Of a stretch of DNA of 64,000 nt, positions 35,819 to 45,224 are shown one piece after another (within the stretch, counting starts at the first letter, position 1; every line of letters begins with the position of its first letter). Source of the stretch: an uncultured Clostridium sp. (lineage in GTDB: Bacteria; Bacillota; Clostridia; UBA1212; UBA1255). The translations under genes and the position numbers were made by a program. The notes under the pieces are model-generated. The model was given only the letters and a program-made list of their open reading frames with translations, was not told the origin of the DNA and did not search any database. The stretch is taken from contig UQSG01000014.1 in the NCBI GenBank assembly GCA_900543695.1, positions 1 to 64,000 of the forward strand. The letters are read 5' to 3'.

Positions 35819-36700
35819 TTATTGTGCGTCTTTCTGCCGCGGGCAGGGCAAAGTATCCAATCCGTTCTTATCTCCATGTCCTTGACAGTGTGGGCAATAT
35901 ACGCTGCTTCTGCCGCCGATAACGGTGCGGACAAGCATGGTTCCGCAATTTCGACAAGGTTCTCCGGCATGACCGTATACCTGCAAGAAAGGCGTATTGC
36001 GATAGTCCTGTCCTTTGGTTTGCAAATAATCTTTTGGTGTAATGTAATTTTTATCAATAAAATAGGACAGACATTCGGGAATTTCCGCAGCAAGGCGCTG
36101 CCATTCCTCCGATGTTAAGCTGTTTGCCGGGCGAGCAGGAATGATCTTTACCCGAAACAGAATTTCATCGGAATAGATATTGCCGATGCCCGCAACAACG
36201 CTTTGGTCGAGCAAGCACTCTTTGATTGTCTTTTTCCGTTTTGCAAATTTGCCTTGCAGATATTCGGCGTTGCACTCGGCAGACAGCGGCTCTAAGCCCA
36301 ATTTACCGATTCCGCTGTATGTATCTTCTTCACCGAATTGTATCAGCCAAAAGCGCCCGAAACGGCGGGTGTCGGAAAAACGCAGCTCCATTCCATTACT
36401 GAATTGCAGAATCATATGCGTGTGCTTTTCCCTCGGGTAGTCAGGCGGCGCAACAAGCAAGCAGCCGGTCATTCGCAAATGCAGAATGATTCGACTTCCA
36501 TTTTTCAAATGGATGATTAAAAACTTTCCTCTGCGTTCCATAGAAGATATCGTTTGTCCCGTAACGGCTTTACAAAATTCATCTGCTGTCGGGCGTGAGA
36601 TAATCTCCGGGCGATTGACGGTGATGCTTCCGATAGTAAGCCCCTTGACCTGCGGCTCAATCACACCTTTGATTGTCTCAATTTCAGGTAATTCAGGCAT
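35819..36700 (-). CDS. mutM: Formamidopyrimidine-DNA glycosylase
   Basis: Removes oxidised purines such as 8-oxoguanine and cuts the abasic site (293 aa). The mature start PELPEIETI with catalytic Pro2 and Glu3, the QSVVAGIGNIYSDEILF motif and the C-terminal zinc finger (CRNCG, CPHC) are intact. ATG 36700 is required to expose Pro2. It overlaps the MFS transporter gene by 8 bases and is the last gene of the MarR-headed operon, which has lower GC than its surroundings. Confidence 0.96.
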   Translation of the reverse strand: MPELPEIETIKGVIEPQVKGLTIGSITVNRPEIISRPTADEFCKAVTGQTISSMERRGKFLIIHLKNGSRIILHLRMTGCLLVAPPDYPREKHTHMILQFSNGMELRFSDTRRFGRFWLIQFGEEDTYSGIGKLGLEPLSAECNAEYLQGKFAKRKKTIKECLLDQSVVAGIGNIYSDEILFRVKIIPARPANSLTSEEWQRLAAEIPECLSYFIDKNYITPKDYLQTKGQDYRNTPFLQVYGHAGEPCRNCGTMLVRTVIGGRSSVYCPHCQGHGDKNGLDTLPCPRQKDAQ

Positions 36701-37868
36701 TGATTTCACTACCTTTTCTTTTGATTTTACGATAAGCCAGCTCCAAGAAAACAATATTCAGAAAGGCAAACAATGTTAAATACAGAGGCATAACACTTAT
36801 GCCGACTGCCTGCTGAAGCTTGCCGAATATCGTTGGCATAAAGGTACTGCCGAGATAGGCGGCCGCCATTTGCAATCCGATTACTGCCGCACTGTACTTT
36901 TTTCCGAAATTAGCAGGAGCCATATGCTGGATCGAGGGATAAATCGGCCCCATGCCTGTACCGGCAATCAGAAAGCCTGCAGCGGCAGGGATATAACTGC
37001 TAAATGGCAGTGCAATAAGCAAAATCCCTATAAGCTCTAATGCAATTCCAAGGCGTATCAGTAAACGATCCCCAAGCCGGTTTGAAATAAAACCGGAAAT
37101 CAGTCGTCCGAGCATTAGCCCGCCGAAGATAAGCGAACCAAATGCAGCGATAAGCTCCGGACTCATGCCCTGCTTGGTTCCCGCAAAGTAACTTGATGTC
37201 CATAAAAAACAAGTTACCTCTCCCGCACAGTAAGAAAAAAACGCGAGCAGTGTCAGAATAACGCCCGGAGCTTTTAAGGCCTCCTTTATTCCAACACTTT
37301 CTTCCATTTCCCGCGCCCCTTTTTCACTGTTTTTCCAGAGAGGAAGGGATGCAACACAGACAAAAAGAATTCCTATCTGTATGTATGCCGTCCAGCGGTA
37401 GCCTTCGCTCCAATTTGCATATCTCAGTGCCAGCGCCATGATGTTCGGGCTGATGATTGCACCGAGTCCGTAAAAGCAATGCAGAAAGTTCATTACGGAT
37501 GAAGAATAATGATTTGCCACATAATGATTGATTGCGGCGTCAATCGCACCTGCACCCATGCCATAGGGAATGGCAATTAAAATCAGCATCCAATATTGTG
37601 TTGCAAAGGAAAAGCCAAAAAGCCCCATAACGGTCAAAAAAGTGCAGCCTATTACAATCCATTTTGTGTGAAACCTTTTGATCAGTCCCGGCCCGGCGAG
37701 GGAGGATAAAATGGTCATAAAGCTGATTGTCATTGAAATGTATCCGGCATAGGACGAAGGCACCTCAAAAGCATTCTGCATAGTCGGCCAGGCTGAACCA
37801 AGCAACGAATCCGGCAGACCGAGACTTACAAAAGTAAGATAGATTACTGCAATAAGTAATGAAGCCAT
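36693..37868 (-). CDS. MFS transporter
   Basis: A 12-helix major facilitator (391 aa). The first helix pair is followed by DSLLGSAWPTMQ, and the middle contains SNRLGDRLLIRLG, the family's basic loop between helices 8 and 9. It resembles the sugar/FucP-like or YfkF-type clade, but the cargo cannot be told. AGGAGG precedes the ATG. It lies between the radical SAM gene and mutM in one operon. Confidence 0.85.
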   Translation of the reverse strand: MASLLIAVIYLTFVSLGLPDSLLGSAWPTMQNAFEVPSSYAGYISMTISFMTILSSLAGPGLIKRFHTKWIVIGCTFLTVMGLFGFSFATQYWMLILIAIPYGMGAGAIDAAINHYVANHYSSSVMNFLHCFYGLGAIISPNIMALALRYANWSEGYRWTAYIQIGILFVCVASLPLWKNSEKGAREMEESVGIKEALKAPGVILTLLAFFSYCAGEVTCFLWTSSYFAGTKQGMSPELIAAFGSLIFGGLMLGRLISGFISNRLGDRLLIRLGIALELIGILLIALPFSSYIPAAAGFLIAGTGMGPIYPSIQHMAPANFGKKYSAAVIGLQMAAAYLGSTFMPTIFGKLQQAVGISVMPLYLTLFAFLNIVFLELAYRKIKRKGSEINA

Positions 37869-37883
37869 ATAATATTTATCCTC

Positions 37884-38777
37884 CTATAGATTACAATTCC
37901 TATGCTTTTTGACCGCCGATTTTTTGATTTCGCTGTGATAAAAATAGTTGACGACAACAGGCGGAGCGCCGAAAGGACGGCTCATACTGTCGTCATTCGT
38001 CACATAATCAAGAGCGATTTCAGAAGCATACTCTTTCAGCTCTGCGTCCAGCCTCTCCCAATAGCTGCGGTCGTTTCGGTTATAAATATCTTGATACAGC
38101 GGCAGGAGAGCAGGATAGTTCTCTTTTATATACTCCATAATGACCGCCTTATAGCTGCCACGCAGATTGAGGTTTTCCAGCCAAATCAGGCTGCATTGCT
38201 CTTTTGCCCGTTCCATAATCGCCTTGACATCGGCAATGCCGGGAAAAATCGGAGAGATAAAGCAGGTCGTACGAACGCCCGCTTGATGAAACGCTTTCAT
38301 AGCGGCAAGTCTGCGTTTAATAGATACCGCTTTATCCATATCGTCCTTGAACGCTTCGTCAAGCGTGTTGATCGACCATGACACACGGGCGTCAGGGAAT
38401 GTCTTGATCAAATCTAAATCCCGTAAAATCAAATCCGATTTTGTAGCAATAGAGAGCTTTGCTCCGCTGCCTTGCAGTTCCGTCAGCAGCGCTCTCGTAC
38501 GCCCGTAGAGTTCTTCCTGCGGATTGTACGGATCTGTCACCGAGCCGATAAACAGTTCCTTGCCCTCATATTTTTTCGGGTTTTTGATTGTATCCCAATA
38601 CTTTACATCTATAAACTCGCCCCACGGCTCCGGGTGGTTGGTAAACCGCTTCATAAAAGAGGCGTAACAGTATTTGCAGGCATGGGTGCAGCCGACATAG
38701 GGATTGACCGAATACTCGCAAACGGGCAGATTAGATTTTGTGATTACATTTTTTACTTTAATTTCTTTTATCCTCAT
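37884..38777 (-). CDS. SPL-family radical SAM protein
   Basis: A 297-aa radical SAM protein with the cluster motif CTHACKYC (CxxxCxxC), related to spore photoproduct lyase and Rv2578c-like proteins. Further family patterns are NPYVGC, VTDPYNPQEELYGRTRALL and LSIATKSDLILRDLDL. True SPL repairs the spore thymine dimer, but this subgroup is not proven to do so. ATG 38777 follows GGAAG at 6 bases; an ATG two codons earlier touches that site. It overlaps the end of the broken nitroreductase gene by a few bases. Confidence 0.85.
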   Translation of the reverse strand: MRIKEIKVKNVITKSNLPVCEYSVNPYVGCTHACKYCYASFMKRFTNHPEPWGEFIDVKYWDTIKNPKKYEGKELFIGSVTDPYNPQEELYGRTRALLTELQGSGAKLSIATKSDLILRDLDLIKTFPDARVSWSINTLDEAFKDDMDKAVSIKRRLAAMKAFHQAGVRTTCFISPIFPGIADVKAIMERAKEQCSLIWLENLNLRGSYKAVIMEYIKENYPALLPLYQDIYNRNDRSYWERLDAELKEYASEIALDYVTNDDSMSRPFGAPPVVVNYFYHSEIKKSAVKKHRNCNL

Positions 38778-39400
38778 TTCCATCTTCCAAAGCGTATTTG
38801 TTTGTCTATATCGGGCTGATATTGCTCTAATTGCGGCTCTTCCGGATTTGCGTAGCCAATGCCGATAAATACGGGCAGCATATAGGTCGGCGGTACTTTC
38901 AGTTTTTTCTTAACGATGTCGTGTTCTTTATTCAGCGGGATCCGCATGGAGCAGGACAGTCCTTCTGCCGTTGCCGCTAAAAGGATGTTTTCTATCACGC
39001 ACTAAATCGTGGCAAAGGGGTTTCATTTTGAAACATACTCGCCGTTCAGTTCCTTACACCTGAATACAGGAATAATGACATACGGCGCTTCTTTCAGCAT
39101 GGTGTACTGCCTGGGCATGGCGTAGCCGTACATTTTCTGCCCCAATGTAATCGGATAAGGTCGGGGCATATTCAGATACCTGTCGGCGTTGAATTGATCC
39201 GCAATCGCTTTGGCTTCGGAAAAAGCGTATTCCTTTTCTTCATCGGTTCTTAAAACGATAAACTGCCAATTACGGTTATGATCCCAGGCAGGCGCTTTGT
39301 TTCCTGCCTCCAAAATTCTTTTGATGACCTCGAAATCGACTTCCTTTTCTAAAAATTCCCTTGTCGTTCTCCTTTGGTTGATGACTTTGTAAAATTCCAT
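38774..39400 (-). pseudogene. Nitroreductase gene with two in-frame stop codons
   Basis: An FMN-dependent nitroreductase-like gene of about 208 codons. The first part (39023-39400) begins MEFYKVINQRRTTREFLEKE and the last part (38774-38998) has ENILLAATAEGLSCSMRIP. Both lie in the same frame; between them TGA (39023-39025) and TAG (39002-39004) interrupt a well-conserved stretch that otherwise reads NPFATI, with the TAG at a position that is usually Trp. No frame change is needed. It is therefore inactivated by two nonsense codons, or less likely read through. Confidence 0.85.
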
Positions 39401-39403
39401 CCT

Positions 39404-39856
39404 TCAATCCTTCGTTTCCTGATTGATAAGCTCTGTCAGATTTTTGGTAAATGTCCTTGAGAGATCAATAAACTGTTTCTGCTCCTCTGCCGAAAACATG
39501 GACATTGCTGTGTCCTCCGCCCATGTAATGTGGCGGACGACCTTTTCACAGTAAGCTTTGCCCGCTTCTGTCATGCGGACAATTTTATTGCGTTTGTTTC
39601 CCGGCGCTTCGGCAACCGTAACATATCGGTCGGACAGCAGATTTTTAATGATTAAATTTACGGTCTGCTTGGATTGAAACGTCCGCCTGCAGATTTCTGT
39701 CTGTGTCATTCCATCCCTTGCGTAAAAGAGAACATTGACCACAAGAAGCGTTTTCATCAGCATACCGTGGCGTTTTGCATACTCGTCATATAAAGCAAGC
39801 TGCTCATCTCTGAATTTGCAATACAGATATGCGTTTTTCTTATCTTCCTTTGTCAT
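39404..39856 (-). CDS. MarR-family transcriptional regulator
   Basis: A winged-helix repressor (150 aa) of the MarR family. The recognition region is QTEICRRTFQSKQTVNLIIKNLLSDRYV and the wing VTVAEAPGNKRNKIVRMTEAGK. It lies just upstream of the nitroreductase gene on the same strand and behind its own promoter and palindrome, so it probably represses the operon in the absence of an aromatic or oxidant signal. Confidence 0.9.
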   Translation of the reverse strand: MTKEDKKNAYLYCKFRDEQLALYDEYAKRHGMLMKTLLVVNVLFYARDGMTQTEICRRTFQSKQTVNLIIKNLLSDRYVTVAEAPGNKRNKIVRMTEAGKAYCEKVVRHITWAEDTAMSMFSAEEQKQFIDLSRTFTKNLTELINQETKD

Positions 39857-39887
39857 AATTCACCGCCTGTGCTGCAGTACATTTCTT

Positions 39888-39909
39888 TACAGTCAATTTA
39901 TTGACTGTA
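39888..39909 (-). promoter_or_regulatory. Probable MarR operator
   Basis: Perfect inverted repeat TACAGTCAA (39888-39896), four bases, TTGACTGTA (39901-39909). It touches the -10 element of the promoter of the marR gene, where a bound dimer would block transcription. Confidence 0.7.
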
Positions 39910-39937
39910 TTGTAATAAAAAGCGAGCTGCCTGTCAA
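39909..39937 (-). promoter_or_regulatory. Promoter of the marR-mutM operon
   Basis: On the minus strand TTGACA (39932-39937), 17-base spacer, TACAAT (39909-39914), about 55 bases before the marR ATG. Confidence 0.7.
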
Positions 39938-40092
39938 GTCTTACCGTTAAGTGATGAAGCTGCTTATGAATGAAAGCAGATGTTATGATATTATTTCAAT
40001 ACGCCGACAGGTCTGTTTTCTTTCGGCGAGTAAGAATTTTGAAAATGTTATTGCATGGTGCGTCAGTGAGCGGACTTTTTTTCCAGCCCCAT

Positions 40093-40317
40093 TCAACGAT
40101 GCGGCAGAAAAGCAGCTTGGCAATTGGGATTTTCTTGATGTGATTTTCTGCTGTTCCTCTGCGCCGGCTGTTCATTCAGGGCTCCGGCAGTTAGTAGGTT
40201 GTACTGTCTCCATACACCGATTTCAGCTTCTCTTTCGGTTGGGGCTTTCAGTTTAAGCCGCTCATAATCGCCTTGTCTTTGATGTGTGCCGCCTGCTTCT
40301 TCATAAATGTTTTTCAT
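40093..40317 (-). pseudogene. TnpV-like transposon protein remnant
   Basis: A short frame starting MKNIYEEAGGTHQRQGDYERLKLKAP and continuing EIGVWRQ then YNLLTAGALN resembles the TnpV accessory protein of clostridial mobile elements, but the central third is missing and the tail is out of register. A ribosome site (AGGAG) is still present. The remaining part of 39938-40547 has no gene; a perfect 12-base-pair hairpin followed by T6 lies at 40412-40451. Confidence 0.5.
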
Positions 40318-40411
40318 CGTAAAAATCTCCTGTGTTTTGTGGTGCTTTCGTTATACAGATGATTTTTAGAAAAAACCAATGTGCCGATTGCAGTTTTATC
40401 GGCATATACAG

Positions 40412-40451
40412 AACAAGAGTACGAGCCTTTCGATTCGTACTCTTGTTTTTT
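40412..40451 (+). terminator. Perfect hairpin with T-run
   Basis: Arms ACAAGAGTACGA and TCGTACTCTTGT with a 10-base loop, followed by six T residues on the plus strand. No plus-strand gene precedes it, so it may be left from a lost gene or serve the minus-strand gene ending at 40548. Confidence 0.5.
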
Positions 40452-40547
40452 CCCTGCAATGCCGGCTCTTGTGTGTTTTCCGGATACTGCCTTATCCGCC
40501 CGGAAGCATGTCCCGGGGCGGTATTTGTTCAAAAGGAGAGTTCCTGT

Positions 40548-41438
40548 TTAGCGGGTTATCCTTGTTTTTCTGCTGTATGCAGCCGATCCGGCTGCCGTGC
40601 ATGCCGCGAAAATAACAATCATCGCCAGAATAATTGCAGAAGAATCATCCGTATTCGGCACGTTTTCATCCCCCGGCTCTGCCGTAGGCTTTGCTGTAGG
40701 CTCTGCCGACGGAGAAGGAGAAGGTTTTTCTTCCGCTGTATCTAAATAGGAAAGCTCCGCATCCATAACGCGCAGCGTCATATGAGACGCCTCAAAGCCC
40801 AGACGGCCTTCATTGACCAATGCTTTTGCCCCCGTTATTTTTAAAAGCTCCGTTCCATCCAGTGTAATTGTAAGTGACTGATTGGCTTCATCTTCATACG
40901 TATAGGAAACAAGTACGTTAAACGTATGCCCGTTTTCACGCTGCTCCGGACTCAGTTGTACAGAGCCCAAAATCTGCTCCTCCTGGTTCTTCATCCGGCA
41001 AACTGTCGCAGAAGTATCGGAATACCGCTTAATACGGATACAGAGCGTATCATAAAAGATCTGCTTCTCACCGTCCATATAGCCCGGGTAGTCAAAGCCT
41101 TCCAAATTCGTATCGGGAGCACCTTGCAGTCCGAGATACAAATCCAGTTTATCCCATCCGAAGGATTGGACATTTTTGTCCGTCACATCCGCCGTAAACG
41201 TCAGTTTATACTCGAACGAACGGCTGCCGTCTAATTTCTGATCTGAAAAAGCAAATTTTGCTCCAGGATTTTCATTGAATGTTCCGAAAAAATCCTCTGT
41301 CTGTTGGAACCACCAATTGTTGTACTGCCATGTCAAATTGACCGGCTCCGAAGTCTTCGCGGCTGCCGTTATTATTCCCAAAAGCACTCCGGTTACTGCA
41401 AAGATCAACATGAACGTCCATTTCTTCCGTAGTTGCAT
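40548..41438 (-). CDS. Exported protein with C-terminal membrane anchor
   Basis: A 296-aa surface protein. A signal segment (about residues 8-28), a beta-rich domain of roughly 200 residues with LamG/concanavalin-like pattern (FEYKLTFTADV, GRLGFEASHMTLRV), a Pro/Ser/Glu-rich linker (about 240-260) and a C-terminal hydrophobic anchor with basic tail. VPNTDDSS before the anchor looks like a degenerate sortase motif. ATG 41438 is preferred to an overlapping GTG because AGGAGG lies 11 bases upstream. It is the last gene of the beta-helix operon; binding a glycan is a reasonable guess. Confidence 0.65.
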   Translation of the reverse strand: MQLRKKWTFMLIFAVTGVLLGIITAAAKTSEPVNLTWQYNNWWFQQTEDFFGTFNENPGAKFAFSDQKLDGSRSFEYKLTFTADVTDKNVQSFGWDKLDLYLGLQGAPDTNLEGFDYPGYMDGEKQIFYDTLCIRIKRYSDTSATVCRMKNQEEQILGSVQLSPEQRENGHTFNVLVSYTYEDEANQSLTITLDGTELLKITGAKALVNEGRLGFEASHMTLRVMDAELSYLDTAEEKPSPSPSAEPTAKPTAEPGDENVPNTDDSSAIILAMIVIFAACTAAGSAAYSRKTRITR

Positions 41439-41458
41439 GGTTATAAGCACCTCCTATT

Positions 41459-42187
41459 TTATCCCTCAGGATGGACGGCTCCCGACAAAACATCAGGGGT
41501 TTTTGTATAACAAACATTAAGATAAACAACTGAATAATCTTCCTGAAGCACGTCGTCCAAATAAACCGCCGATCCCTCGTACGGTTCATCGGCAATGTAG
41601 CAGCCAACCTCTTCGCTCGGATCCGGTGTCGTAAGATACAAAATATACTCACCCGCAGGTTGCTCTGAAAATGTCATTGTATTATTATTGTTATCCGGAT
41701 AATTTTCAAATTCCTGCGTAGCCAGCGTGGTGTTGAAGGAATCCTGGAAGCTGCCTTCCCATTTATACAGATCAAACACTAATGTTCCAATCGAATTAGA
41801 CCAGCTTGGGCACGTCAGCTGCAGGGAGTTGAACGGAGCAGTAGCATAGAACTGAATCGCAATTGACTCAGAAAGCATTTGTGCGCTCTTTATAGCTGCC
41901 GCCTCTTCCCTGTAAAGGGCTGCAGTAACAGGGTCCTCTGATACGATCTCGACCTTCGGGGTTGCCGCAGGAGAAGGCCTCTCTGTCGGCGCTTGCGTAG
42001 CAGCATCTTGCGTAGGAGGCGGTGTCGGCTGCTCAGTAGGCGCAGGGCTCGGTGTTTTTGTGCTGGCGGTATTCGTTCCCGGCGACTCTTGCACGCGGCC
42101 TTCGTCTTGTGCGCATGCACATGCCGAAAGAAGTAATGCTGCGACAATGCAGACAGAAAGGAAAATTTTAGCATTTTTCTTTTTCAT
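41459..42187 (-). CDS. Lipoprotein of unknown function
   Basis: A 242-aa lipoprotein: signal peptide with lipobox LLSAC (cysteine near residue 22), a Pro/Thr/Ala-rich spacer of about 55 residues and a C-terminal domain (about 95-242) of beta pattern with aromatic sites such as CPSWSNSIGTLVFDLYKWEGSF and ITTPDP-like turns. ATG 42187 follows GGAGG. It lies between the beta-helix genes and the anchored protein, all on one strand; no known enzyme motif is seen. Confidence 0.65.
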   Translation of the reverse strand: MKKKNAKIFLSVCIVAALLLSACACAQDEGRVQESPGTNTASTKTPSPAPTEQPTPPPTQDAATQAPTERPSPAATPKVEIVSEDPVTAALYREEAAAIKSAQMLSESIAIQFYATAPFNSLQLTCPSWSNSIGTLVFDLYKWEGSFQDSFNTTLATQEFENYPDNNNNTMTFSEQPAGEYILYLTTPDPSEEVGCYIADEPYEGSAVYLDDVLQEDYSVVYLNVCYTKTPDVLSGAVHPEG

Positions 42188-42206
42188 AATTGAAACCTCC
42201 GTTTTT

Positions 42207-43559
42207 TTATATTTTCTGAACAATCGTCGATCCGCTTAATTGAATCCGGTTTTTTTTGCCGAGCGTATTTCCATCGATCACCGTACAGCCGTTTCCGGAG
42301 ACATTAAGTGAAAACGCCTCGTTTAAAACAGTAAAAAGATTTGAAAGAATCATCATATTTTCCGTTTCTTCGAGATAGATCCCCGCTTCCTGCTGTCCAT
42401 CAAACACATTATCGCGAAGGAAGCCTTTATTAACACCGATCGTGTCATAAAATCCGTATTGTCCGCCGACAAAGCGATTGTCGCTCACTGATACCATCGA
42501 AATATATGCATCCGAAGCGCCCTCTGTCCGAATCCCTGAAAAAGCCGCCGATATTTCATTGCAGTTGATAAAAACGCCGTCGGGACCATGTCCGACGCTG
42601 CGCAAAACAATCGCGCTCCCGGTGCTTCCGGACATTTTATTCCCCGCAATATCGACATGAAGAATTTCCTGAATCACGATCTGAGCATCTCCTGTATTTT
42701 CAAAAATGTTTCCATTGATTTTCAGGCCCTCGCACCGTCCGGAGTCTGTAAATTTTCCATCTCCCACCAAAATGCCGCGCCCTGCTCCGGAAAATACATT
42801 GTCCACAATAAAATTGTTGATTGAAATTTCCTGGTCAAGCATGGAATAATAAATTGCATATGCCTCCGGATTAGAAACCGTAAATGTACATCGATCAATT
42901 TTACTGTCTGATCCATGGAAAGCGACAACATTCGACGGATTTTCACTGCCGGAAAGAAAGGAGCAATTAAACGCACGCAAATATAAGGCGGATACAATAC
43001 TTCCAGAAGTACCGCGGTGCTCCAGTTTCAGGTCAATCATTTGAAAATTATATTTCATGGAAATCCGAAACATGTCCTCTGTCATCGTTTCTGCCCCGAA
43101 AATGGTTGAATCCCCGTCACCCTTCAGTACAACCATCCGCGCGTCATTTTTGGGAAGCTCGATCGTTTCGGAAATCCGATAGCTCCCGGAAGGAAAATAG
43201 ACCGTTCCGCTGTTTTCATACGCCGCGTTCACAGCTTTGCGTATGGCCGCAGTATCATCCGATGTACCATCCCCGGCCGCACCATATTCCATTACATTGA
43301 CATAAGAACTATCTATTTCCGAAAGACGTACCTTTTTGACCGCGGACGCTTCGTCATTTTGCATAATTTCACCCTCATTTCTTTGATTCCTTGAAGACGT
43401 AGAGGAGAGCGTTCGCGCCCTTTCGCCTCCCCTTGTATTTTCCAAAGTGTGGATTTCCGTAAATCCGCACAGCAGCACCGGGAGAAATACGATGATGCTC
43501 AAAACCATTCCTTTGACGCAGCGTATTGGTACGCTGCCAAAATGCTTATTCCGTTTCAT
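42207..43559 (-). CDS. Exported right-handed beta-helix protein, pectate-lyase-3-like
   Basis: A 450-aa protein with an N-terminal hydrophobic signal (about residues 13-33) and a parallel beta-helix. The entry motif VMEYGAAGDGTSDDTAAIRKAVN and GTVYFPSGSYRI define the Pectate_lyase_3/GH28-like superfamily. Repeated Asn-rich rungs follow (INGNIFEN, VSDNRFVGG). It may be a polysaccharide lyase or hydrolase, but such helices also act as binding or tailspike-like proteins, and I cannot locate the catalytic residues. Paralogous to the next gene upstream. Confidence 0.75.
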   Translation of the reverse strand: MKRNKHFGSVPIRCVKGMVLSIIVFLPVLLCGFTEIHTLENTRGGERARTLSSTSSRNQRNEGEIMQNDEASAVKKVRLSEIDSSYVNVMEYGAAGDGTSDDTAAIRKAVNAAYENSGTVYFPSGSYRISETIELPKNDARMVVLKGDGDSTIFGAETMTEDMFRISMKYNFQMIDLKLEHRGTSGSIVSALYLRAFNCSFLSGSENPSNVVAFHGSDSKIDRCTFTVSNPEAYAIYYSMLDQEISINNFIVDNVFSGAGRGILVGDGKFTDSGRCEGLKINGNIFENTGDAQIVIQEILHVDIAGNKMSGSTGSAIVLRSVGHGPDGVFINCNEISAAFSGIRTEGASDAYISMVSVSDNRFVGGQYGFYDTIGVNKGFLRDNVFDGQQEAGIYLEETENMMILSNLFTVLNEAFSLNVSGNGCTVIDGNTLGKKNRIQLSGSTIVQKI

Positions 43560-43593
43560 AGAAAGCAGCCCTCCTGAATTCTGAATCGTATCA

Positions 43594-44925
43594 TCAGAAA
43601 AAGTTATCCTCCTGGTAATTATTTTTATTTGGAATTTTACATTTTCCGCTGACTATGTTGTATCGAAGCACCGTTTCTTCATCTATGGCGCCGATATATA
43701 GGGAATACCGCGCGCCTCCTCCGCAGTAAATAATATTGCCCTCAATTCTATTACGTACGGAATCAGTAATATAAATTGAACCACCATTGCTTTCTACAAA
43801 ATAATTATTAATTATGGAAAAATCCGTAAAACGGTCCGAGGTAATTCGCACCCCGTAATATCCCCAGAAATAGTTGTCTGTAATCATAACGCCGCAGATG
43901 CTTCCGCCCTCTGAGGTATCTGTCACAACCCCTCCTGGCATGTCGGTTCTGTCCTCGTAGCCTGTAATATTTTCATTTTTTGATCCCATATAATTGTAGC
44001 GAATGTCTACGTTTTGAATTCCGTTTTCATCGGGATTCAGAAGAATTGCCGTCGTAGCGGCATCAAGCATATTGTTATGAATTGTCAGTCCGTTCACGGA
44101 TTTAACATGGATCTGGCCTGCTGCCGGGAAGAGGAAGACGTTTCTCAGAATATAAATTTCCTGAGGACAGGCTTCGGATTCCTCACTGTCAATTAAAACG
44201 GACTTCGGAAGATCACCGCCGAAGTAGGAATCCGCAAGCGTGTTGGCTTTCATTTCCCTGCCTGCCTTTTTTCTAAAATTTATTATATAACCATTTGTTG
44301 TCCCCGGACCGAAATAGCAGCTTCCGATATAATTTTCAGAGCCGCTCACAACGACGGCAGTATCCTGGTTTTTGGGATTGCCTTGAAGAAAGCTGCACTC
44401 CGTTATGACACTTCTTTGAGAGGCCAGCTCCAGAACGGAGCCCTCGGAGGCGTTATTTTTTATTGTTAAATAAGAAATATGTACATCCGGTCTCTCAACA
44501 GCAAGCAGATCGCCGCCGACAACCGGTCCAGACTGAAGGACCGTTTCCCGCATACGGTTCGGATCTCCTGCCAGCGTAACCGTACCGGAGCCCTCGGCCG
44601 ATATCCGAATCGTCTCATGGATTTTATATTTTCCTTCCGGGAAATAAACGGTCCCTCCCCCCTGGGCAGCTGCATAATCAATTGCATTCTGTATTGCCTG
44701 AGTATCGTCAGCTCTGCCATTTCCAACCGCTCCGAAATCCATGACACTGTAAACCTCGCTGCTTCCTGTCAGAACAGGTGCCTTTTGATATTGAATACCG
44801 CTTTTCACATGTTCACCGCCTTTAACTTCTGACTTATCCCCGGAATCCGTACGTCTGCCGCAGCCGACTGCCGCGCAAATCATAAGAGCCGACAGTATGC
44901 AAGCAAAACCGTTTTTTAACCTCAT
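43594..44925 (-). CDS. Lipoprotein right-handed beta-helix, pectate-lyase-3-like
   Basis: A 443-aa paralogue of the neighbouring protein, here with a lipoprotein signal (lipobox near residue 21, AAVGC). VMDFGAVGNGRADDTQAIQNAI and GGGTVYFPEGKYKI mark the same superfamily entry; Asn-rich helix rungs follow. It is the first gene downstream of the divergent AraC-type regulator and has AGGAGG before its ATG. Surface polysaccharide cleavage is the probable role, not proven. Confidence 0.75.
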   Translation of the reverse strand: MRLKNGFACILSALMICAAVGCGRRTDSGDKSEVKGGEHVKSGIQYQKAPVLTGSSEVYSVMDFGAVGNGRADDTQAIQNAIDYAAAQGGGTVYFPEGKYKIHETIRISAEGSGTVTLAGDPNRMRETVLQSGPVVGGDLLAVERPDVHISYLTIKNNASEGSVLELASQRSVITECSFLQGNPKNQDTAVVVSGSENYIGSCYFGPGTTNGYIINFRKKAGREMKANTLADSYFGGDLPKSVLIDSEESEACPQEIYILRNVFLFPAAGQIHVKSVNGLTIHNNMLDAATTAILLNPDENGIQNVDIRYNYMGSKNENITGYEDRTDMPGGVVTDTSEGGSICGVMITDNYFWGYYGVRITSDRFTDFSIINNYFVESNGGSIYITDSVRNRIEGNIIYCGGGARYSLYIGAIDEETVLRYNIVSGKCKIPNKNNYQEDNFF

Positions 44926-45163
44926 TCATAAAAACCTCCTCGTCTCTTTTCTCCGATAAACCTAAATTTTTTGTTTGAAACATATAACCGGCCGCTTATA
45001 TTTCCGAAGACTATTGCTGTATTTCCCAATAGAGGGATTTTGCCTGTATCTTACTTATATTTGTATATACACGCTGCTCAAAGTCTGAGAGTATTGTAAT
45101 GAATCATTCGTGCTTCGTATATAGGAAACGGCGATGTATATTTTTAGGGTTTTCCGACACAAG

Positions 45164-45192
45164 TTGTTTCTGCAGACGTACTGTGCTATACT
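45164..45192 (+). promoter_or_regulatory. Promoter of the AraC-type regulator
   Basis: TTGTTT (45164-45169), 17-base spacer, TATACT (45187-45192). A divergent promoter for the beta-helix operon should lie in the same 299-base gap, but I could not place it. Confidence 0.6.
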
Positions 45193-45224
45193 GAAGAAAA
45201 ACATATATGAAAGGTCTGTCAGAT

